DNA from: Castellaniella sp. MT123
Lineage (GTDB): Bacteria > Pseudomonadota > Gammaproteobacteria > Burkholderiales > Burkholderiaceae_B
Assembly (NCBI RefSeq): GCF_039614765.1
Contig: NZ_CP154879.1
Coordinates: 2,914,001-2,978,000 of the forward strand
Direction of reading: 5' to 3'
DNA: 64,000 bases
The translations under genes and the position numbers were made by a program. Within the stretch, counting starts at the first letter, position 1. Every line of letters starts with the position of its first letter. This document shows, piece by piece, positions 36,250-44,805 of this stretch. The notes under the pieces were generated by a model. That model was not told the DNA's origin, ran no database searches, and saw nothing but the letters and a program-made list of their open reading frames with translations.

Positions 36250-37143
36250 TCAGGCCTGCTTGCCGCGCCTGACCGGCCGCAGCAATACGGCGCTGATGGC
36301 CACCACCACGCACACGACGGCCAGACCGTCCTGCCAACTGGGCCGTTCGCCGATCAGCATGCTGCTCAGGATGCCGACGATCGGTATGGCGGTGACACTC
36401 ATGGCGCTGGTGGATGCCGGCAAGGCGCGCGCCATGGCGAACCAGATGACCTGGGCTGCGCCGTAATTCAGCAGCATCGACCATAACAGTACACCCCACA
36501 TGGCGGGGCTTGCAGGCCATTGCGGTGCGGGTTCAGTGACCGAAGCCACCAGCCCGAGGGCCAGCGATGACAGCGCCAGCATCCAGATCACCAGGGTTTC
36601 GGGTGCCAGCGTCAGTTTTGCGCGCTGCATCCAGACTGTGCCCAGCGCCCAGCAAAACGCGGCTGCCTGCATCCACACAATGCCCACGGGGCTGCCGGCG
36701 AGCCTGCTGAGCTCGTTCCAAAGCAGCAGGGCGATGGCGATCAGGACGGCACTGACGGCCAGGGCCAGGCGCGCCGTGAAGCGTTCTCCGTAAAAAAACA
36801 CGGATAGCAGCACGGTGAACACGGGCATGGTGAAGCCCAGGATGGCGGCCCGCCCTGCCGGTAGCAGAGAGACCCCGATGATGGATAGGCCGTGCCAGCC
36901 CATCACGTTGGGCAGGCCCAGCACGACGACGCTGCGCCATTGCCGCGCGCCGCACGGCAGCAGCGGAACCCCTTGTCGCCGGTAATAGATCAGCAGCACC
37001 AGGGCGCCGCCGGCCATGGTCACAGCGCGAAACCATAATGGGCTCCACTCGTGCAGGCCCAGTTTCATCACAGGCCAGTTCAAGCCCCACATCAGCGTGA
37101 GCAGAACGAGGCCGAGCAGTTGGCGGGCATTCAAGAGGGGCAC
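36250..37143 (-). CDS. EamA/DMT-family metabolite exporter
   Basis: This 297-residue protein has about ten hydrophobic helices arranged as two EamA repeats (residues ~10-140 and ~150-285), the mark of the drug/metabolite transporter superfamily. The second repeat ends in GILSSMLIGERPSWQDGLAV, a typical EamA phrase with the conserved Gly-Glu. RhaT/YdcZ-like members export amino acids or other metabolites. The substrate is not evident. It is convergent with queG (42 nt apart) and appears monocistronic. Confidence 0.88.
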   Translation of the reverse strand: MPLLNARQLLGLVLLTLMWGLNWPVMKLGLHEWSPLWFRAVTMAGGALVLLIYYRRQGVPLLPCGARQWRSVVVLGLPNVMGWHGLSIIGVSLLPAGRAAILGFTMPVFTVLLSVFFYGERFTARLALAVSAVLIAIALLLWNELSRLAGSPVGIVWMQAAAFCWALGTVWMQRAKLTLAPETLVIWMLALSSLALGLVASVTEPAPQWPASPAMWGVLLWSMLLNYGAAQVIWFAMARALPASTSAMSVTAIPIVGILSSMLIGERPSWQDGLAVVCVVVAISAVLLRPVRRGKQA

Positions 37144-37194
37144 CGAAATAAGAAAACGCGAGTCTGGATCTTAGCAGGCGTGGCGGTTGGTGCG

Positions 37195-37287
37195 GTGAAA
37201 CCGCCGCGCATCAAGCGCGTGGCGCTCGGCAATGTGCTGCGCCAGGCCGACGAGGCGGCCTGGCGCAGCGGGATCGGCGATCAGTAA
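37195..37287 (+). pseudogene. Possible queG 3'-end fragment
   Basis: Between the EamA gene and the phasin gene, bases 37219-37256 match queG bases 35995-36032 at 34 of 38 positions, in the same codon phase. The open frame here reads KRVALGNVLRQADEAA against [14 protein letters not shown] in QueG, then runs to a stop at 37287. A decayed second copy is one reading; there is no start or upstream QueG homology. Confidence 0.35.
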
Positions 37288-37293
37288 ATTCGC

Positions 37294-38097
37294 CTACGAC
37301 TGGGAGGAGTCCTTTTCTGAACCCTCTGGCGTCGTCTGCGCAACCAGATGGCCGATGACGTTGACCGGTGGCTGCGCAGGCTTCCTCGCCGCAGCGGCGG
37401 TCGTCGGCTGTGGCGCCGCCACTGACGTCACTGGTGCAACAGCCGGTTGGCGTGTGACCGCGGCAGCCGGGCGCACGACTGGTTTGACGGCCGGTGCGCC
37501 CCGTTTAGCAGCGGTCTTGGCAACCGCCTTGGCTGCGGGCAGGCCCTTATCCGGCTTGCTCATGACAGGCGGTTTTGCGGAACGCGGATGAGATGCCGCC
37601 TGGCGCTTGGTGCGCGACGGGGCTTTGGCGGCTTTCTCCTTTGTGGGCGCGGCTGCTGCAGCGACAGGCTTTGCGCCGGACTGCGCATCCCGGACGGCGG
37701 ATTTTACGGTCTGACGCGTAGGCCGTTTGATGACGGGCCGAGTCCGGGAAGGGGCAACGACTGCCGGAGGCTGATCACGATCGAGTTCGGTCAGTGTCAG
37801 TTTATGCAGGCCAGACTGCAGGCCCTCGATGATTTCACCGAGCTGGCGTCCATAAGCCAGGTGATGGTCGAACTGATGCCGCACCCGCTGTGCAAACTGC
37901 GCCAGAGGATCAGGCTCTCCTGATTGCGTATCGGATGTCTTGACCCGGTCAACTGCCTCATCGAGGCGGCCTCGCACTGCCTGAAGGTTGAGGCTGACAA
38001 GCTTCTCGAAGCCATCCAGAAACAGAAACTGGACATGATGCACACGCGCCAGCAGTGCCTTCTGGCTATCGCGGATCTGTTGGTGCAAATCTTCCAT
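37294..38097 (-). CDS. Phasin-family protein with histone H1-like tail
   Basis: This 267-residue protein has an N-terminal phasin domain (residues ~1-105; helical, with FLFLDGFEKLVSLNLQAVRG and a following amphipathic region) that coats polyhydroxyalkanoate granules. It is followed by a ~150-residue low-complexity tail rich in Ala, Lys, Pro and Arg (KPVAAAAAPTKEKAAKAP). Such tails bind DNA non-specifically, as in Pseudomonas PhaF, which tethers granules to the nucleoid. No phaC, phaA or phaB is adjacent. Mutual-aid features of granule segregation are inferred. Confidence 0.78.
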   Translation of the reverse strand: MEDLHQQIRDSQKALLARVHHVQFLFLDGFEKLVSLNLQAVRGRLDEAVDRVKTSDTQSGEPDPLAQFAQRVRHQFDHHLAYGRQLGEIIEGLQSGLHKLTLTELDRDQPPAVVAPSRTRPVIKRPTRQTVKSAVRDAQSGAKPVAAAAAPTKEKAAKAPSRTKRQAASHPRSAKPPVMSKPDKGLPAAKAVAKTAAKRGAPAVKPVVRPAAAVTRQPAVAPVTSVAAPQPTTAAAARKPAQPPVNVIGHLVAQTTPEGSEKDSSQS

Positions 38098-38249
38098 GTG
38101 TGGTTCTCCGTTGTGAGGCCTGGGCTGGCGATGACCGCATTCGACCGGAGGCGCTCGATGGGACTGTCAATTGCTGCGTTGCAGCAATTGAACATATTAC
38201 AGGAAGATCAGTGCTTTAGCGACGCCAGTTACGTCTGTGACCGTGCTCG

Positions 38250-38277
38250 GGCCCCCTGGCCGGAAGGCCGGGGGGCC
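38250..38277 (-). terminator. Strong stem-loop downstream of hsp20
   Basis: A 12-bp, very G+C-rich stem (one G-T pair) with a GGAA tetraloop stands 29 nt past the hsp20 stop. No T tract follows on either strand, so it may act as a terminator or as a 3'-end stabiliser for hsp20 mRNA, upstream of the phasin gene. Confidence 0.5.
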
Positions 38278-38305
38278 ATACGCATCACTGAATGCGCATT
38301 CCGTG

Positions 38306-38755
38306 TTACGAGATCGACAAGGTTTTCGCACCGCCGCCGCCGGCGCGTTTCGGCAAAGTCAGCTCCAGGATGCCGTCCTGGTAGCGGGCCGATGATTTGC
38401 CGTCGTCGATATCGTGCGGCAGGCTAAAGCTGCGCGATTGCACTCCGAAGTAGCGTTCGCTGCGCACCACGGTCTCGCCTTGCTTTTCCTCGGTGTTACG
38501 TTTCGATTCCGCCCGGATGGTCACCGTGTTGCCGTCCACCGTGACCTTGATGTCTTCCTTTTTGACACCAGGCACTTCGGCCTTGACGACATAGGATTGA
38601 TCAGACTCCGTAACATCCAGGTTGATGCGCGGATTCGCTTGAGTTGGAATGAGGTTGCCCAGGAACGGATGCTTGAAGAAGTCGTCGAAATCGTGAAAAG
38701 CATCAAAGCGCGCCAGGTCGCTGAAAGGACTGAAGCGCGTCAAGTTGTTAGCCAT
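38306..38755 (-). CDS. Hsp20/alpha-crystallin small heat-shock protein
   Basis: This 149-residue protein has the alpha-crystallin domain (about 45-140) with the standard segments INLDVTESDQSYVVKAEVPG, KKEDIKVTVDGNTVTI and the C-terminal GILELTLPK, followed by a short tail. It acts as an ATP-independent holdase that binds unfolding proteins. The N-terminal arm (FDDFFKHPFLGN) resembles class A bacterial sHsps of Burkholderiales. No clear sigma-32 promoter was found in the upstream 100 nt, though sequence is G+C-rich and hard to judge. Confidence 0.93.
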   Translation of the reverse strand: MANNLTRFSPFSDLARFDAFHDFDDFFKHPFLGNLIPTQANPRINLDVTESDQSYVVKAEVPGVKKEDIKVTVDGNTVTIRAESKRNTEEKQGETVVRSERYFGVQSRSFSLPHDIDDGKSSARYQDGILELTLPKRAGGGGAKTLSIS

Positions 38756-39244
38756 TGTAAATACCTCTCGGACATTGCTGTATCAAAGCAGGCATGCCTT
38801 CCAGCCGACCATGTCGGATCCGCCTGCCGGGACTGTGGAAGCGCAACCACCGCCTCCAATACTTATTATGTGCGCGGGCCGGCGGAAATCAAGGGGCGCC
38901 CGCCAGGGGTCTTATGGATCGGCCGATCGGTCGGCGGGTATTGCGGTTCAGGATGGGATGTACGGCGTAAACCGTAGGGATGATGGAGCTGTCACGCGGC
39001 CAAGGCCGGACACGGGCAGGTCGTCTGAATCCTTAAATGGGCGTGAATAAAAATTAATGCGAATCGGTCCTGGATTCTAATTGAAAATATCCGTGTGCTC
39101 TGGAATTGGCAATCAGCCGATTAGTGTTGATTGAGAATGATTTCTGTGTATTTGAATGATTTTCTGAAACTTGTCGGCGGTCAATGCCTGAAGGGTAAGG
39201 CTTCGTTAAGATGAAGTCGTCAATTCATCAATCAGGAGCATGAC
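38756..39244. other. 489-nt divergent intergenic region, no gene seen
   Basis: No open frame with coding character was found. The half nearer the HMA gene is notably A+T-rich and contains two copies of GAATGATTT (around 39130 and 39160), which may lie within the promoter of the metal operon. Nothing matching a full Crp/Fnr box was found, despite the regulator at the operon end. Confidence 0.5.
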
Positions 39245-39466
39245 ATGCAAAAAGTCGTTTTCAATATGGAACCCTTCACCTGTCCTTCCTGTGTCAAAAA
39301 AATCGAGAATACCGTCTCCAAGGTCGACGGTGTAAATGAAGTCAAGGTGATGTTCAATTCCGGCCGTGTCCGGGCCGAGTTCGATTCATCCAGGACAGAT
39401 GCCGACATACTGCAGAACGCCATCGTGCAGTTGGGTTATCCGGTGCTGTCCAGGAAAGTTTCGTAA
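39245..39466 (+). CDS. HMA-domain heavy-metal-binding protein (metallochaperone-like)
   Basis: This 73-residue protein is a single heavy-metal-associated domain. The metal loop reads FTCPSCVKKIE, a CxxC motif offset from the usual MxCxxC by having FTC in place of M-x-C. The beta-alpha-beta-beta-alpha-beta pattern is preserved (VNEVKVMFNSGRVRAEFD). It lies 18 nt upstream of the P-type ATPase, whose own N-terminus lacks an HMA domain, so it probably acts as the detached metal-binding domain or chaperone of that pump. The metal is unknown. Confidence 0.88.
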   Translation: MQKVVFNMEPFTCPSCVKKIENTVSKVDGVNEVKVMFNSGRVRAEFDSSRTDADILQNAIVQLGYPVLSRKVS

Positions 39467-39484
39467 ACACGACCGGAGCACGAC

Positions 39485-41374
39485 ATGAAACTTATCAATA
39501 ATGCCCAGGTCGCTGGCGGCGCAGGTCTGCTGCTGGCGATCGCACTGGCGTTGCATTTGGCGGGGTTCGCCCAATGGAAGGACTATGTCTTGATTGGGTC
39601 TTCGTTGTTCGCCGGCTATTTCATTGCCATCAAGGCCTTCAAGGCGCTGCGCATGAAAGCCTTCAGTATTGAATTGCTGGTGACCATCGCAGTCGTCGGC
39701 GCCTTGATCATTGGCGAATACGTTGAATCCGCTGTTGTGACCTTTCTCTTCATTTTTGGCGGGTATCTTGAATCGCGCACCCTCGAAAAAACGCGGTCTT
39801 CCCTGCGTGAACTGATCGACCAGACGCCGACGGAAGCCACGGTGATCCGCGCGGAAGGCCACATCAAGGTCCCGGTCGAGGAAGTCGTCAAGGGCGACCG
39901 GGTGCTGATCCGCTCTGGTGAAAAGGTTGCGGTGGACGGTGTGATTGCCGCAGGCCGGGCGCTGATCGTCGAAGCGGCCATCACAGGTGAATCCGTGCCC
40001 GCCGGCAAGGCTGTGGGCGACCGGGTGTTCAGCGGCACCATTCTGGACAGCGGCTATATCGAAGTCACCGCCGACCGCGTGGGCGACGACACCACTTTCG
40101 CGAAAATCATCGAAATGGTGGAAGAGGCACAGGAATCCAGGACCAAAACACAGAAATTCCTGGATCGATTCGCACAGATCTATACACCCGGCATCGTCGT
40201 TCTGTCCATCCTCGTGTATGCAGTGTCGCGCAACGTCGAACTCGCACTCACGTTTCTGGTCATCGCCTGTCCGGGGGCCCTCGTCATCTCGGCACCGGTA
40301 TCCATGGTGGCGGGTATCGGTAACGGCGCGCGCAACGGTGTACTGGTCAAGGGTGGCGAAATCATGGAAAAGCTTTCCAGGATCGACGCGGTCGTTTTCG
40401 ACAAGACCGGCGCGCTGACCAAGGGCAAGCCCGAAGTCACCGACATCAAGAGCTGGGGCATGGACGACAGCACGCTGCTGCGTATGGTGGCGGACGCCGA
40501 AAAGGTTTCCGAACACCATTTGGGCCAGACCATCGTCGGCGAAGCTAGAAAGCGTGAGCTTTCCCTGGCGCACGAGCCGCAAGATGTGGAAATCGTGAAG
40601 GGCGGTGGCATGATCGCTACCGTAGCGGGCCGGCATCTGGCCATCGGCAACCGTAAACTTATGGTGGATCAGGGCGTGACCATCGATGCGGATGCCGAAG
40701 CCTATGCAATCAATCGCGAGAAAGCCGGCAACACCGCGGTGCTGGTGGCGGTCGATCGGCAGTTGGCGGGGGTTATCTCGATTGCGGACCAGATCAAGCC
40801 CGAGGCCAAGGCCGCCATCGCACAACTGCGGGATGCCGGCGTGAAAAAGGCCATCATGCTCACCGGCGACAATCGCCATACGGCGCAACTGGTGGGCGAC
40901 GAGCTCGGCCTGGATGCGGTTCATGCTGAACTGTTGCCGCAGGACAAGGTGGCCTGGGTCAAGAAGCTGACGAGCGAAGGCTATCGCGTGGCGATGGTCG
41001 GCGATGGCGTCAACGATGCGCCGGCACTGGCGATGGCTGACGTCGGTCTGGCGATGGGGACCGGCGGGACCGACATCTCGATGGAAACAGCCGATATCGT
41101 GCTGATGTCGGACCGGCTGGACCAGTTTTCCCATGCGTATTCGCTATCCAAGGCTACCGTGCGCAACATGAAGCAGAATACGGCCCTGGCCGTGGGCACC
41201 GTCGTCCTGTTGCTGGCCGGCGTGTTGCTGGGCAAGATCTTCCTGGCGTCAGGCATGCTGATTCATGAATTGAGCGTGCTGATCGTGACCCTCAATGCAA
41301 TTAGACTGATACGCTACCGGGCGCCGGGAGCGTTTGCGCGAGCCCTGCCACGACCCAGGAGTCAATTCGCATGA
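39485..41374 (+). CDS. P1B-type heavy-metal ATPase with atypical CPG and DKTGA motifs
   Basis: This 629-residue P-type ATPase has the heavy-metal pump layout with several altered signature residues. The transmembrane metal site reads C262-P-G (ACPGALVISAP) instead of CPC or SPC. The phosphorylation motif is D306-KTGA instead of DKTGT. The P1B His-Pro locus reads SEHHL instead of SEHPL. The actuator TGES, nucleotide-domain GDNRHTA and hinge GDGVNDAPAL are intact, as is the phospho-acceptor Asp. There is no N-terminal HMA domain; a separate one is encoded just upstream. Activity is likely but the metal (Zn/Cd/Pb/other) cannot be told. Confidence 0.88.
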   Translation: MKLINNAQVAGGAGLLLAIALALHLAGFAQWKDYVLIGSSLFAGYFIAIKAFKALRMKAFSIELLVTIAVVGALIIGEYVESAVVTFLFIFGGYLESRTLEKTRSSLRELIDQTPTEATVIRAEGHIKVPVEEVVKGDRVLIRSGEKVAVDGVIAAGRALIVEAAITGESVPAGKAVGDRVFSGTILDSGYIEVTADRVGDDTTFAKIIEMVEEAQESRTKTQKFLDRFAQIYTPGIVVLSILVYAVSRNVELALTFLVIACPGALVISAPVSMVAGIGNGARNGVLVKGGEIMEKLSRIDAVVFDKTGALTKGKPEVTDIKSWGMDDSTLLRMVADAEKVSEHHLGQTIVGEARKRELSLAHEPQDVEIVKGGGMIATVAGRHLAIGNRKLMVDQGVTIDADAEAYAINREKAGNTAVLVAVDRQLAGVISIADQIKPEAKAAIAQLRDAGVKKAIMLTGDNRHTAQLVGDELGLDAVHAELLPQDKVAWVKKLTSEGYRVAMVGDGVNDAPALAMADVGLAMGTGGTDISMETADIVLMSDRLDQFSHAYSLSKATVRNMKQNTALAVGTVVLLLAGVLLGKIFLASGMLIHELSVLIVTLNAIRLIRYRAPGAFARALPRPRSQFA

Positions 41375-42081
41375 GCATGAATTCTGTTCCTGAATCGTCT
41401 GAAACAGGGGGCGGCCACGTGCGGGTCCTGTGCGTGTCGCGGGTCCCGATCTTCAACCACTTGCCGCCCAAGGCGCTTGAGTCTGTCGCCAAGAAGGCGT
41501 TCATGCGCACCTATGAGCGAGGGGAATTCATTCATGGGCCCGGCGACAAATCGGACAAACTGTTTATCGTCCATCGAGGAAGCGTCAAGGTCTATCGTCT
41601 TTCCGATTCAGGCAAAGAGCAACTCGTCCGGATATTGAAGGCGGGTGATTTCGCGGGCGAGCTCGACCTGTTCTCTTCGAGCGATTACGACTCCTATGCC
41701 GAAGCCATGCAGACATCCCAAGTCTGTACGATCCACCAGGCCGATGTGCGCGAGCTGCTGCTCGAATATCCCGACATCGGCCTGCATGTGCTGGCCGAGC
41801 TGTCGCGGCGCCTGGGAGCCAGTGAAAAACAAACAGCGGCCATTGCCACCGCATCGATCAATGCCAGGCTGGCGCTGTATCTGGCCGATCAGGCGGAACA
41901 GGCAAATTCCAGCGACTTCAGCTTGCCCATGAGCCGTAGAAACCTGGCGTCGTTCCTGGGCACCACGCCCGAAACCGTCAGCCGTCGATTGGGTGAATTC
42001 GAGGCGGCCGGCTGGATCAGGCAAACGGGGCAACGCCAGATCGCCATCATCGATCTGGATGCGTTGCTGCTGGCTGAATAG
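41371..42081 (+). CDS. Crp/Fnr-family transcriptional regulator
   Basis: This 236-residue regulator has an N-terminal cyclic-nucleotide-binding-type beta barrel (about 25-140) and a C-terminal Crp-type helix-turn-helix (MSRRNLASFLGTTPETVSRRLGEFE). It lacks the N-terminal Fe-S cysteine cluster of Fnr; Cys14 (VLCVSRVPIF) lies where Fnr has part of its ligand set but the others are missing. Its start overlaps the ATPase stop in ATGA, so it is the third gene of the metal operon and probably its regulator, a role usually held by MerR or ArsR proteins. The sensed signal is unknown. Confidence 0.9.
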   Translation: MSMNSVPESSETGGGHVRVLCVSRVPIFNHLPPKALESVAKKAFMRTYERGEFIHGPGDKSDKLFIVHRGSVKVYRLSDSGKEQLVRILKAGDFAGELDLFSSSDYDSYAEAMQTSQVCTIHQADVRELLLEYPDIGLHVLAELSRRLGASEKQTAAIATASINARLALYLADQAEQANSSDFSLPMSRRNLASFLGTTPETVSRRLGEFEAAGWIRQTGQRQIAIIDLDALLLAE

Positions 42082-42102
42082 CGGGTATTGAACGCAGGTC
42101 GT

Positions 42103-42858
42103 CTATCGCGAAACGGTCGGGACGGGCGGAGCTGATGACATAGTCTCGGAGACAACGCGATCGGGTGCTCGACCAAGATCCAGCGTGGGTCCGAGGGGGA
42201 CGATGCCATTCGGATTGATGCTTCGGTGGCTACGATAATAATGCAGCTTGATGTGATCGAAGTTCACGGTGTCCGCGATACCTGGCCGTTGATACAGCTC
42301 GCGGGTGTAGCTCCAGAGATTTTTATAGTCGACCAGGCGCTTCAGATTGCATTTGAAGTGGCCGTAGTAGGCGGTGTCGAACCGGATCAGCGTGGTGAAC
42401 AGCCGCCAGTCGCTCTCGGTGAGCCGGTCGCCCAGCAAATAGCGCTGGCGGCCCAGCTTGTCTTCCAGGGTGTCCAGGCAAGCAAACAGCGCGCTGACTT
42501 CCTGCTCGTAAACTTGCTGCGATGTTGCAAAACCGGCTTTATAAACCCCGTTGTTGACGGCATCGTAGACCTTGCTGTTGATGGCGTCGATCTCGGGCAA
42601 TAGCGCGGCCGGAGCGTAATCGCCTTCCCGCGCGCCAATGCCGTCGAAGGCCGAATTTAACATGCGGATGATTTCGGAGGATTCGTTGTTGACGATCGTG
42701 TTTTGCTGCAGGTCCCACAGGATGGGCACCGTGACTCGTCCGCTGTAATCGGCTTGTGCGCGCAGGTAGACCTGATAGAGATATTGGGTTTCACCAACCG
42801 GGTCGGCGATCACCCCGGGACCGGGCTCGAATGTCCAGCCATGATCGCCCATGTAGGG
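42103..42858 (-). pseudogene. yqjG: Glutathionyl-hydroquinone reductase YqjG, C-terminal part (split by IS256)
   Basis: This is the downstream part of a glutathione S-transferase-like gene whose first 92 codons lie beyond the insertion at 44232-44506. The fragment starts with the sequence coding YMGDHGWTFEPGPG, which continues NPYMG in the other fragment. Joining both parts and counting the duplicated bases once gives about 339 residues, the size of YqjG (328). It keeps the all-helical domain (YLLGDRLTESDWRLFTTLIRFD) but lacks the catalytic Cys, so it cannot work alone. Confidence 0.9.
42848..42858. repeat. Target-site direct repeat of IS256-family insertion (left)
   Basis: CCCATGTAGGG occurs here and again at 44232-44242, on either side of the element. 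The family usually makes 8-9 bp duplications, so part of the 11-bp match may be chance or overlap with element ends. Confidence 0.8.
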
Positions 42859-42859
42859 A

Positions 42860-44231
42860 GAGTGTCCGGAATTTTGTGGGCGAGGCATAACATGAGAGAA
42901 AACGATCATGGATATGCCCGTGAAACACAAGAAACCATCCATCGCGGCGCAGGCGGCCGCCCGCGAGGCGCGGCTGCCCAAGCTGCCTGAGCACCTACTG
43001 GACGGCCTGGTCGAAGGCCCGATGTCAGCCATGGAGGTCGAGGACCTGATCGATGCCTTCGGCCGCGCGGTCATCGAGCGGGCCATGGGTGCGGAGATGA
43101 ACGTGCACCTGGGCTACCGCCCCGGTGAGGACAAGCCCGCCGCGCAGACCGATGAGCGCAACGGCGTGAGCACCAAGACGCTGCTGACCAAGCACGGTTC
43201 GGTGCAGGTACAGCTGCCCCGAGACCGCGACGGCAGCTTCGAGCCGGTGCTCATCCCCAAGCATGAACGCCATTTCGCCGGGTTCGATGAGCGCATCATT
43301 GCCCTGTATGCCCGTGGCATGAGCGTGCGCGAGATCCAGGCTTTTCTCGCCGAGACCTATGGCACGAACGTTTCGCCCGAGCTCATCAGCGAGGTGACCA
43401 ACGAGGTGATGGCCGAGACCGTCGCCTGGCAGAACCGCCCCTTGGAGCGCATGTACCCGGTCGTCTTATTTGACGCACTGCGGGTGAAGATCCGCACTGA
43501 TGGTTTGGTGGTCAACAAGGCCGTCTACCTGGCCCTGGGCATCGACGCCAACGGGGAACGCGACGTGCTGGGGCTGTGGATCGAACAAACCGAGGGCTCA
43601 AAATTCTGGCTCAAGGTCTTCAATGAACTGAAAAACCGAGGCTGCCAGGACATCCTGATCGCCGTGGTGGATGGCTTAAAGGGCCTGCCCGAGGCCATTA
43701 ACGCGGTCTTCCCGAAGACGACGGTGCAGACCTGCATCGTGCACCTGATGCGCAACAGCTTGGATTACGCGGGCTGGAAGGACCGTAAATTGGTCGCTGC
43801 CGCGCTCAAGCCCATCTATACCGCCGCCAACGAACAGCAGGCCCGAGAGGCCCTGCAGGCCTTCGCCGATGGCCCCTGGGGTACCCGCTACCCGACCATT
43901 GTGGCCGCCTGGGAACGGGCTTGGGAGCATGTGGTGCCGTTCTTCATCTTCCCGCCCGATATCCGGCGAGTGATCTACACCACCAACGCCATCGAGAACA
44001 TGAACCGGCAGCTGCGTAAAATTATCAAGAACCGGGGCCAGTTCCCCAGCGATGAGGCGGCTGTGAAGCTGCTGTGGCTGGCGCTCAGAAACATCCTGGC
44101 CAAGCCATCCCGATCCGTTCACACTTGGAAGGCGGCGATGAACCAGTTCGCCATTCTGTTCGGTGAACGGTTCACTGAGGCCAGGGATTAACCAATGTCA
44201 AATCGCCCCGCCCACAAAAAATCTGACACTC
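42860..44231 (+). mobile_element. Complete IS256-family insertion sequence
   Basis: The element is about 1.37 kb. Terminal inverted repeats are 42860-42886 and 44205-44231, matching at 22 of 27 positions and sharing GAGTGTC at the tips and TTTTGTGGGCG inside. It carries one intact transposase and is flanked by direct repeats of CCCATGTAGGG. The fresh-looking direct repeats and intact transposase suggest a recent insertion. Confidence 0.9.
42908..44191 (+). CDS. IS256-family transposase
   Basis: This 427-residue mutator-type transposase appears intact. The DDE residues are visible in LFDALRVKIR (first Asp), VVDGLKGLPEAI (second Asp) and TTNAIENMNRQLRK (Glu, in the family signature). The N-terminal third binds the inverted repeats. 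No in-frame stop or frameshift is seen. It is inserted so that its coding strand is opposite to the yqjG gene it interrupts. Confidence 0.95.
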   Translation: MDMPVKHKKPSIAAQAAAREARLPKLPEHLLDGLVEGPMSAMEVEDLIDAFGRAVIERAMGAEMNVHLGYRPGEDKPAAQTDERNGVSTKTLLTKHGSVQVQLPRDRDGSFEPVLIPKHERHFAGFDERIIALYARGMSVREIQAFLAETYGTNVSPELISEVTNEVMAETVAWQNRPLERMYPVVLFDALRVKIRTDGLVVNKAVYLALGIDANGERDVLGLWIEQTEGSKFWLKVFNELKNRGCQDILIAVVDGLKGLPEAINAVFPKTTVQTCIVHLMRNSLDYAGWKDRKLVAAALKPIYTAANEQQAREALQAFADGPWGTRYPTIVAAWERAWEHVVPFFIFPPDIRRVIYTTNAIENMNRQLRKIIKNRGQFPSDEAAVKLLWLALRNILAKPSRSVHTWKAAMNQFAILFGERFTEARD

Positions 44232-44506
44232 CCCATGTAGGGGTTGACGACCGACACACTGATCATTGTTTCCAGGCCCTTCAGGGCTCGCAGGATCAGG
44301 ACACGGTGCGCCCATGGGCAGGCCAATGACACATAGAGATGGTAGCGCCCCGCTTCGGCGCGAAAGCCCCCTGTGCCGGAAGGCCCCGGGTGGCCATCCG
44401 GCGTGATCCAGCTGCGAAACTGCGCATCACTGCGCACGAAGCGCCCACCCGTGCTGTCCGTGTCGTACCACTGATCCTGCCATTTTCCATTGATCAAAAG
44501 TCCCAT
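44232..44506 (-). pseudogene. yqjG: Glutathionyl-hydroquinone reductase YqjG, N-terminal part (split by IS256)
   Basis: This is the start of the disrupted gene, from MGLLINGKWQDQWYDTD to the insertion point after NPYMG. It carries the catalytic cysteine motif of the family (LACPWAHR). YqjG/PcpF enzymes remove glutathione from glutathionyl-hydroquinones. A good ribosome-binding site (AAGGAA) precedes the start. The frame now reads ten codons into the IS before a stop. Confidence 0.9.
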
Positions 44507-44805
44507 GTCATTTCCTTGCCTGTATTGCCACGCGTACCGTAGCGTTCATGTTCTTTTCCTCGCCTTGCCAGGACATGCGCTTCGTTCTACTGATATTTTA
44601 TTAAGTATGGGAACAGAGAAAAAGGCGGTATTTGCCGATTCTAATTTTCATATATGGAACAATCAGCGAGGCGACCCAGATTGTTTCCCGTCCATTTCAC
44701 CGGGCGGACTTCGACTGGAAGGGCTATCATCACCGGGCGATCGCCGCCTTCACCGGGCAGCGGCCCAGGCCCTTGGCCTGTCATGATTTTCAAGGATGCT
44801 AGTCG
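44507..44805. other. 299-nt intergenic region without a recognised gene
   Basis: This divergent gap lies between yqjG and the TehB-like gene. It contains an A+T-rich stretch around 44590-44660 that probably holds promoters, and a run of about 45 codons after 44660 without known homology. I do not call a gene here. Confidence 0.4.

Noticed and set aside
39120..39135. TTGAT-like half site upstream of the HMA gene as an Fnr box
   Set aside because: The second half (AATGA) does not match ATCAA, so it is not a convincing site.
42887..43086. In-frame minus-strand extension of the yqjG fragment into the IS
   Set aside because: The extra residues are antisense IS sequence, not part of any protein.
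44660..44800. Possible small gene before the TehB-like gene
   Set aside because: No ribosome-binding site, no recognised family, and competing frames on both strands.
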